DNA from: Cavia porcellus | Lineage: Eukaryota > Chordata > Mammalia > Rodentia > Caviidae | Assembly: GCF_034190915.1 (NCBI RefSeq) | Contig: NW_026947490.1 | Location: 63,663,494-63,727,493, forward strand | Direction of reading: 5' to 3' | DNA: 64,000 nt | In this document: piece after piece, positions 1-12,221 of the stretch | Numbering within the stretch: position 1 is the stretch's first letter | Layout of the letters: every line of letters begins with the position of its first letter | Translations under genes and position numbers: made by a program | Notes under the pieces: generated by a model | What the model was told of the DNA's origin: nothing | The model's database searches: none | What the model saw: the letters and a program-made list of their open reading frames with translations, nothing else

Positions 1-1489
1 AAAAAGAATAGCATGTATTTCTTAAAATAGTAAGAGATGATGATTCTGAACATAAAATACACCAATTTGAACATAATATATAACTAATGTCATAAAACAA
101 ACACTAATGGACATGAAAGGTCACAACAACACCAATACAATTATAGTGGTGTCATCAATACCTCACTACCAAAAATACACAGATAAATTAAACAAAAAGG
201 CAAGAAATATCAGGGTTGAACCAGACCCTTGAATAAATGGACATAAGAGATATCTACCGAATGATCCATCCAATAATGATAGAATACACTTTCTTTTTGG
301 CAGCACATGGTACTTTCTGCAAAATAGACCACATTCTAGCTAGTAAATGTGAAAGAACCAAAATTTTATTATGCATATTGTCAGACACAGGGCAATGAAT
401 TCAGTAAGAAAAAAAATCACAGAAACTATGCAAATATATGGAAATTAAGCAATAAATACTTGAATAATCAATGGAACACAGATGAAATTACAGAAGTAAG
501 ACAGAACTAAATTATGATGCCAAATATAACCTTGCATGGGACACAATGAAAACATTGTGAGGAAAGTTTCTAGCTGTGAATGCCCACATCAGAAAAACAG
601 AGTAAGCCAAAATAATCTACTGATGCAGCTCAGGGTCCTAGGAAAACAAGAACAATGCAAATCAAGACCTGGTTTAAAAAAAAGAAATTATAAAGATCAG
701 AGGAGAAATCAAATTAGATTGAGACAAAAGCAATGCAAAGAATCAATGAATTGAAGATCTAATTCTCCAAATGAATAAACAAAATAGACCAATGCATAGC
801 CAGTCAGAACTACCAAAAAAGACAAAAAGCAGTACAATTAGAAGTGAAGAAAGTGAAATAATAGACAGCATTGATATCCATAAAGTTATTAGCTACTACT
901 TCATAAGGTTATATACTAAAAAAAATGGAGAACTCAGGAAAATGTAGGCATTCTTAGATATCTATTAATTACCAAAACTGAACTAAAAAGACTCAAAAAT
1001 CTTGAGCAATCCAACAGTCAATGAAATTGAACAAGAATTTTAAAAACCTAGCAACTAAGAAAAGCCTCAGACCTAATGGATTTATTGCTGAATTCTATAA
1101 GTATCTCAGGGAACATCTAAAACCAGTAGTCTTCACTGATGAAATAGAGAAACAAGGAATACTCCCAATTGCCAAATAGGCTTCCTCCTAGAGATGCCAG
1201 GATGGATAACACACATAGATCAATAAATGTAGTTTATTAAACAATAGAAGCAAGGACAGGAAAACACATGATTGTTTTAATAGAGCCAGGGTAAGTCTTT
1301 GATCAAACCAAAATCCATTCATGATAAAAACCCTGAAGAAAATAGATATCAAAGGACTTAATTTCAAACTGATTAAAAGCCACTCATGACAAATTTACAG
1401 CCAACATCACATTAAATTGGGAAAGCTTTCTAAAATCAGGAATAAAACAAAGATGTCCACTATCACTACTCTACTTTTATTCAATAAAA
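1..1489 (+). mobile_element. LINE-1 fragment, ORF2 endonuclease to early RT
   Basis: Sense-strand L1 ORF2 sequence entering from the left edge. Recognisable stretches are the endonuclease-domain region near 60-350 (the part encoding recognition of a 'bound for export' style block of HFFxxHxxFSKIDH type, badly mutated) and the start of the reverse-transcriptase region near 1060-1480 (equivalents of the 'GFIAEFY' and 'CPLSPLLF' blocks). Frames are broken by many stops, so it cannot make protein. It ends abruptly near 1489, where sequence switches to antisense ORF1 of another L1 segment. Family assignment is firm; subfamily is not resolvable by eye. Confidence 0.85.
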
Positions 1490-3500
1490 TTCTGCTTTTC
1501 TCCTCTGTTTAATTGCTTGCCCTGTCTGGTGGTTTCTTTCCATTATTGTTCTTGGAACTGTGGTCATTTTTATCTCTGTCCAGACTATTTTTCACTATCC
1601 TTTGTATTGTTGGTTTGGTGGTCATGTGTTTCTTCAGTTGTTCTTTGTCAGAAAGTATCTTATTTATCCATTAAATTTTTTTTGTCTTTTTCCTTTTTAT
1701 CGGTACCAGGGATCGAACTCACGACTGCCTGCTTGCAAGGCAGGCACTTATGCCGCTGAGCTAAATCCCCAGCCCCTATCTATTAATTTTGAGATAATTT
1801 TGCAGGGTACATCAATCTGGGTTGGAAGTTTTTTTTTAGGACTTTAAATACTTCACTTTAAGCTCATCTTGACTTGAGGATTTATGTTGAGAAGTCTGCC
1901 ATGTTTCTGATGATCTTTTGCTATCCGTGATCTATTTCTTTTCTCTAACAGCTTTTAATATTCTATTTTTGTGTTGTATTTTGGTGCTGATCCTATGTTA
2001 TTTTTAAGAGATGACTGCTTTCCTTATCAATATCTGCATTTCTGTCTTCAAGGTCTGAAAGTCTGTCTTCAGTTACATTTGAGAGTTTTTTGTAAGCTTT
2101 CAGTGGAACTTGTAATTTCCTAGATATGTGTTTGAATCCACTTTATGCATTCTATTTCTTTCTTATATTTGGCATCATGGTTTCTATAATTTTCGTATGC
2201 TCTTCTGTTTTTTCGAATCTGTATCTCCTCTAAATTTGATGGGAAATTACTTCATTATGTTCATAAGTTCTTTTTTTTTACCTGAGAGATTTTATTCTGT
2301 TCTGATTTTCTTTATAGCCTCAAGGATTTGCTTCCTTACTTTGATTACAATCATTTTAGAAATTTCAGGTGTATATATTCCATTTTCTTTATGTGATTAT
2401 CTACTGGACTTGTTTAGGGTGGGCTGGATGTCTGAGGTTATATTTTGCTTCTGTGTCTCTTCGATTTCTATTTTAAAATTTTGTATTTCCTTTTGTGTGT
2501 TGATTCTGGTAAGACTTTGTAGTAGGTAGTTTTATCACTAGAATCAAGAGCCCCCTAGGCCGCTTTTCCTCAGGGATGTCTTCTGTGTGTAAGAGGTTCT
2601 TGGTTTGTGTCTGTCCCAACAGCCTACCTTTTCAATTTATTAAGAGTGAGATATTGGTATCTGTTTGACTCAGTCCCCAGTATTTTGGTGCTGGGCTGTG
2701 GTGAGGTTATTACCTCAAAGCTTCTCAGTATTGTTCCAAAAAGCTGAACTGATTACAACGGATACAACATTCTAGCTAAAATAGTATAATTAGCAATAAC
2801 AACAGCATCAACCACAGCTCAGAAAGTGACTAACTGTGGTAACTGTTAATTTTGTACCTTAAACAGTAGGAGCAAAATCTATAGTTATATAACACAACCC
2901 ATCTTAAATTGTGAGCTTCACTATAAAATATTTCTCCTTGGTAGAGTGATTTTACCCTTTGGTGGGGGAAATTTAAAAAGGACAGTAGATAAAACAGAGA
3001 TAGCTAAAGAGAAATAAAGTAGAAGTAAGGCTAGAGGACAAAAGATGAGCATGCAAGCTTTGAGAAATAGAGAAGAGGGCAGAAGAGAAAGAATGAAGGA
3101 GCCAGCAAGGGATTATTGAAGTGAAGAGAAAAATTAGACTTTGCGTGTGTGAAAACATGATTAAATCTAGAGAGATAAATTGAGGAATGGGGGAAATAAG
3201 ATGAGCAGATTAGAGCAAGAATATAGGTAAGTGACAAAAACAAAGGAAAAGGAAAGAACCAGCAAAGAAAGAAGAAAGATAACATAATACATAATAAAAA
3301 AAGAAAATTTCTTTGCTGTTTACTGAGAGCTCCAAATGACTGGTTAACACTGTCAACCCTGTCGTACAGTTTGTTCTGGATGTGAGGCTGATTGTGGCCT
3401 CCAGATGTGTGATCTGGGTTGAAGGTCTTCAGCCAGTAATTTCTGTATGTCCTTAGCAGCCTCCTCATTCCTTACTGTTTAATTTCAAGTCTGTCTGCAC
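1490..3500 (-). mobile_element. LINE-1 fragment, ORF1 and 5' leader, antisense
   Basis: Antisense ORF1 C-terminal domain at about 1500-2000, followed leftwards in the element's own direction by ORF1 N-terminal and 5' leader sequence to about 3500. It parallels block by block the better-preserved minus-strand element at 35033-37900, for example the segments around 1820-1960 versus 35200-35350, and 2640-2960 versus 37300-37600. All frames are interrupted. An ID SINE is inserted at about 1675-1776. The rightmost part (2960-3500) is purine rich and only loosely similar, so the outer boundary is approximate. Confidence 0.75.
1675..1776 (-). mobile_element. ID-type SINE, antisense, inside L1
   Basis: Reverse complement of the local ID consensus, ending in AGCTAAATCCCCAGCCC, with a T-rich tract at the left that represents the 3' A-tail. 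The internal tRNA-like A and B boxes are recognisable. It interrupts L1 ORF1 sequence, so it is younger than that L1. A degenerate target duplication around TATTAATTT flanks it. Confidence 0.85.
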
Positions 3501-3589
3501 TGGTCACAGAGAGAGTTAGCTGTTACATTTACTACACACTCCTGTGGCCTTCAGTCTTATCGTTGGATATTCCAGTTAGTGGTCTGGTG

Positions 3590-3690
3590 CACAAAAGGAA
3601 AGGAAAGGGAAGAAAAGAAGAAGAAGGAGAAAAAAAAAGAAGAGAAAGGAAAATAAAAAGAGAAAAAATAAAGCAAAACTGGCCAATCAA
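3590..3690 (+). repeat. Purine-rich (GA/A) low-complexity tract
   Basis: About 100 bases made almost only of A and G, with GAAAAGAAGAAG-type motifs. No coding meaning is proposed. The 140-residue open frame crossing it is lysine/glutamate rich simply because of this composition. Confidence 0.8.
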
Positions 3691-3809
3691 CAGGAAAGGA
3701 GCAGTTGACTTACTTCTGTATGTGTTGGTGAATTTTCTGCTGTTGGAGGAAGGTAAAAAGGAAGGGAACTGTGTATCCCAAGTCTATCCTCTAGCCTGGG
3801 TACAACATG

Positions 3810-4020
3810 AAGGACAAAAGAGGCTTATCTCTTCTCCCCTCATGCTTGCTTTTGCTATCTTTTGCTGGCCATGGACTTGTTCTCTTCTGTGTTACCCCTC
3901 TGCCAAGTCATCCTGCCTTGAAAGCTGCCAGCTATGGACTAAAACCTCTATAAACTGTGAGCTAAATAAACATTTTCCCTTTTGACTTTGGATATTAGCA
4001 TTTTGTCCTAGCAATGAAGG
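3810..4020 (+). mobile_element. Partial LTR-like repeat (ERVL/MaLR type)
   Basis: The segment carries the typical 3' part of this LTR class: a CTGCC..TTGAAAGC region, then TGTGAGCTAAATAAACATTT (polyadenylation-signal-like AATAAA) and an ending block ..TTTTGTCCTAGCAATGAAGG. Related blocks occur at 18604-18915 and 56771-57172. The 5' part is not clear here, so it is called partial. Confidence 0.5.
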
Positions 4021-7000
4021 AAAAATAAGACACAGACCAAAGACCTATTCAATGTGATCACAGAAGATCAACAAAATGATACAGGAGCTTTCATAGGATA
4101 CTAATAAAAAGCTAGATAAGCTAAACAGAATGGCACAGAACAAGAATGAGCAGTTTATCAAAGAATTACAGTCAATGAAAAGATTTTAAGTAGAAATACA
4201 GAAGATTAAAAATTATATTGAAAGTAGGAGGAGCAGAAGCAGCCACTATGAGGCTGGCATTTGAGAACTAGAGGAGAATTATGCCTTTGATGACTAACTG
4301 CTCAGAGACGCCTAAAAAACAGCAGAACATGAAAAACTGCTACATGATGCAAATAGGCTAATTTAAGAATAAGGTGAAAAATAAGAAGACAACACAAGCG
4401 GCATAAAAAAGCTGTTCAGAGAAGTAATGGAAGAACAAATTTCAGATATAAAGAAGGAAATAGACATACTGATCAGCAAGGCATATAGAATTCCAAACAG
4501 TCCGAACCAAAGCAGAAGTTCTCTGTGCCACATCATACTCAAAGCACCAGAGATCCACTAGGAGGACAGAATTTTAAAACCTACTATAGAAAGGCAGTGA
4601 ATCACATATAAAAACAAAGTCATTTATTTGCATGACAGTAGAGTTCTCTACATAAACCCTAAAGGCCAAGAGGACTTGGAGTGAAATGTTTTGAGACCTA
4701 AAGGATAACAACTGTCAATTCTGACTTGTGTATCCTGCAAAACTTCGCTTCAAAATTGACAGAGATATAAGATATTTCCATGATGTGGAGCAGCTTAAGA
4801 AATTCATGATCATCAAACCTGCGTTATAACAATTTTCATGGTTATATCCCACAAAGTAACAGTGAGGTCAACAATGCCAGTAAGTAATAAGAAAAAATGC
4901 ACTTAATAGGATGAGAAGCTAAGCAAAAGGAAAAAAAAAGATAGGAAGCAGCAGCAGGCAGCAGAAAAATAATACAATGGCAGGAATAAGTCAGTTCCTC
5001 ATAGTAACAACACTCAGTGTGAGTAGTTTCATTCCCAATCAAAAGACAGGTTGGCAGAGTGGGCCAAGAAACAAAAAACCCAGCTATACACCATATTCAA
5101 GAAATGTGTTTAATTAAAAATGAAACTGATAAATGATAGACTATTCCATACATTGGGATCTCAGAAAAATCAGTTGTGGCTATCATAATTTCAGAATGTG
5201 AATTTCAATCCAAAAGTGATCAGAAGAAAAACGAAACAAAACAAAGTATCATAAGAGAAAAAGAACATTACTACATATTGGTTAAGGCAAGGATGGTGAC
5301 TCTTTCAGACACTGAGTGCCCAGACTGCAACCTCAAGCCCACCTATTATCACCTAATGCTAACACTGTAATTAAACTTGAATCCTGAAGTTTTAACTTAG
5401 AAAAAAACAAGTCATACACCTCATAATGTCATTTCAGAGAGGGCTCTGCATGCCTGCTGCAATTTACATGCTATACGTTTGCCACAGTTGGACTATGTGA
5501 AAAATTGAACAGGAATGGATAACAATTATAAACAGATATGCACCAAATATCACTGCATTCAACTTCATAAAATAAACACTAATGGACATGAATATCAGAT
5601 AGCCACCAGGACAGTTTTAATGGAATACTGCAGTACCCCATTCTCACAAATGAATATTTGATTTGAGAAGTAAATCAACAAATTTCAGATTTGAACTAAA
5701 TCTTCGAACAAATGGATTTAACAGATATCTGCTTGGTATTCTACCCCATAACAATGGGATATACATTCTTCTCAACAGTACATGACTCCTTCTTGAGAAT
5801 ATACCACACATAAGTCCATAAGTCCATGGTTAAATTTTGATTTAACCATGCATATTAGATCAATGAAATTAGACATCAATGGAAAAAGAAATCACAAAAA
5901 GTATACAGATGTGAAAATTAGATAATCCCCTCTAAAACAGTCAATGGGTTACAGAGGAAATTATGGAAAAAATTAGTTCCTACAATCAAATAATGATGCC
6001 AGTGTGATATACTCCAATCTATGAAACATGATAAAAGCAATCTTAAGACGGAAGTTTATACTGGTGAATTCCCACATCAGAATACTAGTGTGAGCTCAAA
6101 TAAATAACCTAACAATACACCTTAAGGTACCAGAAAAACAAAAACAATTCTAATCCAAAAGTAATGCATGGAAGGGAATCATAAATATCAGAGCAAATAT
6201 TATTGAAATGGAGACTAAAATGCATACAAAGAATCAATGAATTAAAGTGTTATTTCATTGAAAGAATAAATGGAATAAATAAAACAAACTCTTAGCTAAT
6301 CTTCCCAAAATAAGGAAAGAAAATGCATAAATCCATGGCATTAGACATGAAAAAGGCAAAACCACAACAGATTCTTCTATAATCAGTAGTCCTATATCAG
6401 TAGTTACTTTGAAAATCCTGTACTGTATAAAACCGAAGAGGATATCAGAAAATGAAAAGAAAGCCCCTGTTTCTGGATAGGCAGAATCTATATAGACAAC
6501 ATAACCGTGCTTCTAAAACTTTTATACAAATCCAATATGATAGCAATCAAAATCCCAATAATATTCCTTGAAGAACTAGAGAAAACAATGCTAAAACCTG
6601 AAGAGAACTAGCAATCGCAGTTGTGGGCAAAAAGGGCAATGTAGTCAGCACAAAAATCCTTCATTGAATGTCACATGACAAAGCCTACAGTAATAAAAAT
6701 AACATGTTAGTAGCAAAGCAACAGACTTGTGAATCAGCAGAACAAACTAGAATATGCAGAACCATCAGGTACACTCAGCTACCTTATCTTTGACAAAGTG
6801 GCCAAATACTTTCATGCAAAGCAAAAATAGCCTCTTTAATAAATGTTGCTGGGATTACTGGCTATCTGCATGCCAAAAGTTGAACCTAGACAAATATCTC
6901 TCACCATACACTAATCTAACATCAAAATGGATCAAACATTTAAATGTTAAAATAGAATCATCTCATGAGCTGGATGGCCAAACAGGTAAAAACGCTTGAA

Positions 7001-7749
7001 GACATAGGCATGGGAAAGATCTTCTGCACTTAACCCAGATTGTACAAGAAATAATACCAATAATCAACAAATGAAGTTACATCAAGTTATAAAGCTTCTG
7101 CATAGCAAAAGGGACCAACAGGGTGAAGAGACAATCTATAGAATGGGGAAAGAATTTTACTACCTAGTCCAGAGACAGAAGACTAATATCTAGAATGTCA
7201 TAAAGAACTAAATAAATTAAACCCCCCAAACTGAAAGATCTAATGTAAATGAGCATCAGAAATGAATAGACATTTCTCAGATGACCAATGAATGATCAAT
7301 GAATACATGAAAGAATATTCAGCGTCACTGGCCGTTTGAGAACTGCAAACTAAAACAATATTGAGATTCCATCTCACTGCAGAATGAATGGGTGTCATCA
7401 AGACTAGTAAATCCTAGAGCAGCTGCAGGAAAAAGGTATTATTATCCATTTTGTGTAGGAATGTAAACTTAAATAAACATTGTGGGAATCAGTATGGAGA
7501 TTCCTAAAACCTTAAGATAGGTTTTTGGCTCAGCTATTACCGATCTTTGCGTCTTCACAGAAGAGTTAAAGGCATCATACCACAATAATGTATTCATACC
7601 ATGTTTATAGCAACACAATTCATAATAACTAAACCTTGGAATCAGACTACATGCCCATTAAAAGATGAAAATATAGAGGCTGGGGATTTAGCTCAGTGGC
7701 ATAAGTGCCTACCTGGCGAGTGCACGGTCCTGAGTTCGATCCCCGGTAC

Positions 7750-7789
<40 letters not shown>

Positions 7790-8060
7790 GATGAAAATAT
7801 AAAGAAAATATGGCATTTTACAGAATGTAGTACTACTCTGTCATAAAGAATGATAAACATGAGGCATTCATGGGAAAACAAATGCAACTTGAGAACGTAA
7901 TATTAAGCAAAATAATTCAGACACATGGGCTTGCATATTGCATGGTTTCTCTTCTATACAGTACTAAACAGTGTGAACACGTACACATGTGTCAAAATAG
8001 AAGATAGGTAAATATGAAGTAGGGAAAAATTCAAATAATTTACCATATTATTCTGTTGTT
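4021..8060 (+). mobile_element. Decayed LINE-1, ORF1 to 3' UTR, RT core deleted
   Basis: Sense L1 with ORF1 remains (about 4021-4850), the ORF2 start and endonuclease (about 5040-6330) and the ORF2 3' part and 3' UTR (about 6420-8060). Near 6350-6420 the sequence jumps from the pre-RT region straight to the block that normally follows the RT catalytic core, so the reverse-transcriptase centre is missing. Later blocks are still clear, such as the 'IPFTLASKWI'-type region near 6890-6960 and the 'CMIHPWDR'-like 3' end near 7360-7560. An ID SINE with a CA tract lies in the 3' region at 7676-7786. No frame is intact. Confidence 0.8.
7676..7786 (+). mobile_element. ID SINE with (CA)n tail and perfect 15-bp TSD
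   Basis: A near-consensus ID element (GGGGATTTAGCTCAGTGGCA ... GATCCCCGGTACC) runs directly into about 18 CA units. A perfect 15-base target duplication, AAAGATGAAAATATA, flanks it at 7661-7675 and 7787-7801. The clean duplication and low divergence indicate a fairly recent insertion into an old L1. The CA tract probably grew from the A-rich tail. Confidence 0.95.
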
Positions 8061-8228
8061 TCCTAAATATTTTAAATTGTATGCTAATTTGTTTAATTTA
8101 TCTACTATTTTCTCTTTGCTCATTAAAAAGAAAATTTGGTCCTTGTATTTGTTTCTTCCTTCTTTGTACAAGGAAGTAATTTTGTCTGAGATCTGAGTAA
8201 CATTTTGGCCATTGTTTCAAGGTCATGA

Positions 8229-8325
8229 GCTGGGGATTTAGCCCAGTGACATAAGCACTTGCCTGGTAAGTGTGAGGTCAGGAGTTTGATCTCTGGTACC
8301 AAAAAAAAAAAAAAAAAAAAAAAAA
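8229..8325 (+). mobile_element. ID SINE with pure A-tail
   Basis: ID element starting GCTGGGGATTTAGCCCAGTG, with a B-box region and GGTACC, then an uninterrupted run of 25 A. A 7-base duplication, GTCATGA, lies at 8222-8228 and 8326-8332. The uninterrupted A-tail suggests recent insertion. Confidence 0.9.
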
Positions 8326-8477
8326 GTCATGATATGCAGTGCATTAATCATTGTTATTCTCTAATTATTTTGTTATTAAATTTTGCTTTATTCTTTAGCA
8401 GAAGTAAAAAGAGTGCTCATTATATTTGCTTTATCAACATCTAAATGTACTACATTAAAATAAAAAATACATTTGTG

Positions 8478-8600
8478 CAGGCACACAGCTGGTGGTGGGT
8501 GGACCAATCAGCAACCTCAGGCCCAGGTTGGGTGCAGGTACACGCGTGCTGGTGGTTAGTGGACCAACCAGTGAGCCCTAGCCAGGCCCCAGAGGTGCAC
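8478..8600 (+). repeat. Two ~59-bp tandem units in L1 5' UTR
   Basis: Two adjacent imperfect copies share a core of the form GCTGGTGGT-TGGACCAA-CAG followed by a CC-rich part. They lie at the GC-rich 5' end of the L1 leader. Monomer duplication at this position is known for rodent L1 promoters; whether these units were promoter-active is inference. Confidence 0.6.
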
Positions 8601-9822
8601 AAACAGGACCAAGTGAGACCAATGGTGTGAAAATTTTGAAGTAGCAGTGAGAAGCAAGCAGGTGGTAAGTTGTGCGAACCAGCATTGAGCTTCAGCACAC
8701 AGACATGTGAAACAGAAGGAGCAGGGCCCACCATTCCATATCAAAGGGTTCTGAGAACTGCAGCAACAGACCAGTCCCAGTCCCCTCATATGGAGGCCGA
8801 GACTAGCTCCATAACCAGCACTGATCCCATGACAAACTTGGCTGGAGGACACAGAAGATTTCTGGGATCTCACATGGACACTACCACAGAACTGTGAACA
8901 TCAGTGGAATTTTACTCTTTTACTCTTCTTTGTTTGATTGCTTTTCTGGTCTGGTTAGGTTTTATCTTGTTTTGTGTTGCATTCTGTGGGATTTTAAAAA
9001 ATTGGTCTCTTTTTCTTTCTTCTATTGTTTAGGTATCTTAATTTTCCTTTTTCTTCTACTGATCTTTCTTTTGTCTTTCCTCAACTACTTCTTGAATTTG
9101 ACACTTTCCTATGAATGAACATTGTCTCTTCTCTTTCTGATTCACTTCAGTACTCCTTTGCTTTCTCTGTCTTCCTCTCCTGTGTTCTCCAGTTTTCCAG
9201 ATCTTGGATGGTCATCCTTTGCTCTTCAGCCTTGCTAATACTATATTTGACCTCAATCATCACTTTATCTTGTCTTCTACTCTCTTAACACCCTGCCCCC
9301 ACTCACACAACAGAGTAAAAGTAAAATCACTCCTCTAAGGGGAAAATCACTGAATATAAAAACCTGGTATATGTTAGACTTAGTTATATACCTGCAGAGT
9401 TTGCTCTTTTAGTTAAATGTATCAGGTTAATAGTTACCACAGTTTGTCCATTTTAAGCTGGGCTTTAAGCTATTGTTATTTCTAACTGTACTATTTTATT
9501 CAGCATGTCATACATGTTATAATCATGTTTTTCCCTTGTATGATAGCATTGTGATTGTCTGGGGTCATAATCATCATCAGAGTCTAATACCACATAACTT
9601 GGTGTTTAAAAAAGTAGCAACTTCTTAGCCTTAACAAATTGTGGAGGTAGGTTCTTGGGATAGACATAAAGAACCACCTATATCTAGAAGACAATCCTGA
9701 AGAACAGACATCTCCTCGGGAAGCTTTGATATTAGTGATAAAGCTATCTATCATAAGATATCAGCAAGTATCAACACAGAACACAAAATAAAAAATATAA
9801 AAGGACAAGACATAGAAGCAAA

Positions 9823-10910
9823 ATGCAAGCCCAGAATCCCAGCCCACCCAGGACAAGCCTGGAGCACAGTAAGACACAAGAAATTAGAAGTCAAACACTG
9901 AAGCTTGATGAAATAATAGAAACAGAAATGAAAAAAGTGGAAAAGGTACAGAAAAAAATAATCCCTCAGGTACAAAATGAAGTGATGTTCAAAATGAAAG
10001 ATAGCAGAGTAGACACAGATAAAAAAATAAAAGCACTTAGGAAAATGATGGAAACCATAAATGGCCAACATAGGAAATGAATGGAATCCATGAAACAGGT
10101 CCAAACAGAAATCCAAAAGACTAAAACCTCCACTGAAAGTACATGCAACAGATTGAATGAAGATGCGAATAAAATGTTCAGTTCTTAAACATAGAATTGC
10201 AGCTAATGATCATGAAAAGAAAGATATCCTTAAAAATAACAAGGGACCATGAAAAAATCAATCCAACAGCTTCAAGAAGAAGCAAACAAGAACAACGTAA
10301 GATAGACTGTGATCAGTGAGAAAGCTCAAGACACTGCAAATTCCAAAAATATCTCTCCACAGAAGTAATGACAGAAAACTTCCCAAGCATAAAGAATTTG
10401 ACATATAAATAAATGAAGGGTATAGAACTACAAACAGCATGATCAAAATAAATCTGCACCAAGGCATATAATAATCAAGATGCCAGAAATTCAGCACAAG
10501 AACAAAATATTAAAAACAGAAAAAAGAGACAACCTATAAAGGAAAGCCTATCACAATCACAGCAGACTTTTTAACAAAAATCTTCAAATCAAGGAGAGGT
10601 TGGAGTAAGGTATTTCAAGCTTTAAAAGAAAACAAACTCCAATCCAGATTGATGTACCCAACAAAACTATCAAAATCAGTGGAGAAATAAGACACTTCCA
10701 TGACAGAGACCACCAGAGGAGTTTTATGGTGACAAAACCAGATCTTCAGAATGTTCTGAAGCATGTATTAGAAAGAGAAAGCAAAGACCACAAGCAGATA
10801 TCAATGGAGAGAAGCCACCAGGCAGGGCAAGCAGTTAAACCAAGAGGAAAACCAGGGAGCCAACAACAAAAAAATGATGTGAAAAAATGTGGTAACACAT
10901 ACCTGTTATA
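9823..10910 (+). pseudogene. LINE-1 ORF1 (broken)
   Basis: ORF1 encodes the L1 RNA-binding/chaperone protein. The first 85 residues (9823-10080) are open and highly charged, with heptad-like spacing (EIIETEMKKVEKVQKK) that fits the ORF1 coiled coil. Stops and frameshifts follow. The C-terminal domain is still readable in pieces: a block matching 'FQALKENNLQPRLIYP' near 10606-10660, and an ending like the 'ALQRILQGILER' block near 10740-10780 (here DLQNVLKHVLERES). Compare the better-preserved copy at 35033-36109. It cannot be expressed as a full protein. Confidence 0.75.
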
Positions 10911-11776
10911 ACCATCAATGTAAATGGTCTCAACTCACCAATCAAAGCAAACTGGCAGAATGGATCAAGAAGCAAGATCCAACAATATACTGCATTCAAG
11001 AAACATATCATCAATACCTACTTTTAAGAACCAGTACTGTAATAAGATGGAAATCACAGAAATGGTCAGATTCCAGGACATATGTGAATTACCAAAACTG
11101 ACTCAAAAAGAAATTTATAGACCAAAAGTCAAAGGATGGAAAACAGTATTTCATGTGACAGGATCCCAGCAAAAGCAGGGGTAGCTGCTCTATTTATATA
11201 AAATATTAACTCCATGTCAAGACTGATCAAAAGAGACAAAGAGAGTCACTATGTACTTCTTAAGGGAAGACTCCAAGAAGAGATAACTATCATAAATATC
11301 TATGTATCATCACTGGTGCACTCAACCACATAAAACAAATAGTAATGGATGTGAAAAATCAAATAACACTAACACAATTGTAATGTGAGACCTTAGTGCC
11401 CCACTGTTACAATTATATAAATCAATCAAACAAAAAAATCAAAGAAATATCAGAATTAAAACAAATATGTGAACAAATGGACTTAGTAGATGTCTACATG
11501 GAATTCCACTCCACATCAGAATACATATTCTTCTCAACTGCACATTGGATGTTCTCCAAAACAGACAACATATTAACCCATAGAAGATGCTTACGTAAAT
11601 GCAAAGGAACAGAAATTATCGCATACAGATTACAATAGTGCGATGAAATTGGAAATCAATGACAAAAGAATCACAAAAACTACATGAACACATTGGAATT
11701 AAACAACAACCTCCTGAACAACCAATAGGTCACAAAGAAAATAGAAGCAGAAATTAAATAGTATCCACAATTAAAT

Positions 11777-11872
11777 GGGGGCTGGGTATATAGCTCAGTG
11801 ATACAGTGCCTGCCTAGCAAGTGTGAGGTCATGAGTTCAATTCCTAGTGCAAAACACACACACACAAACAAA
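11777..11872 (+). mobile_element. ID SINE in L1 ORF2
   Basis: Sense ID element (GGGCTGGGTATATAGCTCAGTG, then TGCCTGCCTAGCAAG and a GAGTTCAATTCC B box) with a short CACACA/A-rich tail. More diverged than the copy at 7676. It splits the endonuclease-to-RT interval of the surrounding ORF2. Confidence 0.85.
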
Positions 11873-12130
11873 AAAGCCATTGCAACACACCAGACTTATG
11901 GGACACAATGAAAGCAGTTCTACAAGGGAATTTATAGTGATAAATTCTCACATCAGGAAAACAGAATGAGCTCAAATAAGCAACTTAATGTGGAACCTCA
12001 AACCCCTGAAAAGCAAGAACAAGTGAAACTCAAAGCTTGTACAAGAGAGAAAAACATAAAGATTTGAATAGAGAACAGTCCAATTGAGACTAAGAAAACA
12101 ATACAAAGAATCAATGAATTAAAGAGTTAG

Positions 12131-12221
12131 TTCTTTTTTTTTATCGGTACCAGGGATCAAACCCACAACTGCCTGCTTGCAAGGCAGGCGCTTATGCCGC
12201 TGAGCTAAATCCTCAGCCCAA
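12131..12221 (-). mobile_element. ID SINE, antisense, in L1 ORF2
   Basis: Reverse-complement ID element with T-run at left and GAGCTAAATCCTCAGCCC at right. A target duplication of the form AAGAGTT(AG)TTCTTT is visible on both sides. Very similar to the copy at 1675-1776, including GCCTGCTTGCAAGGCAGGC. Confidence 0.9.

Noticed and set aside
3031..3468. 145-codon minus-strand frame rich in Phe/Ser/Leu
   Set aside because: It comes from the purine-rich LINE leader; composition explains it.
7676..7750. Functional tRNA gene at ID elements (A and B boxes present)
   Set aside because: The cloverleaf cannot be completed, and copies are dispersed, have A- or CA-rich tails and carry target duplications. 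They are SINEs.
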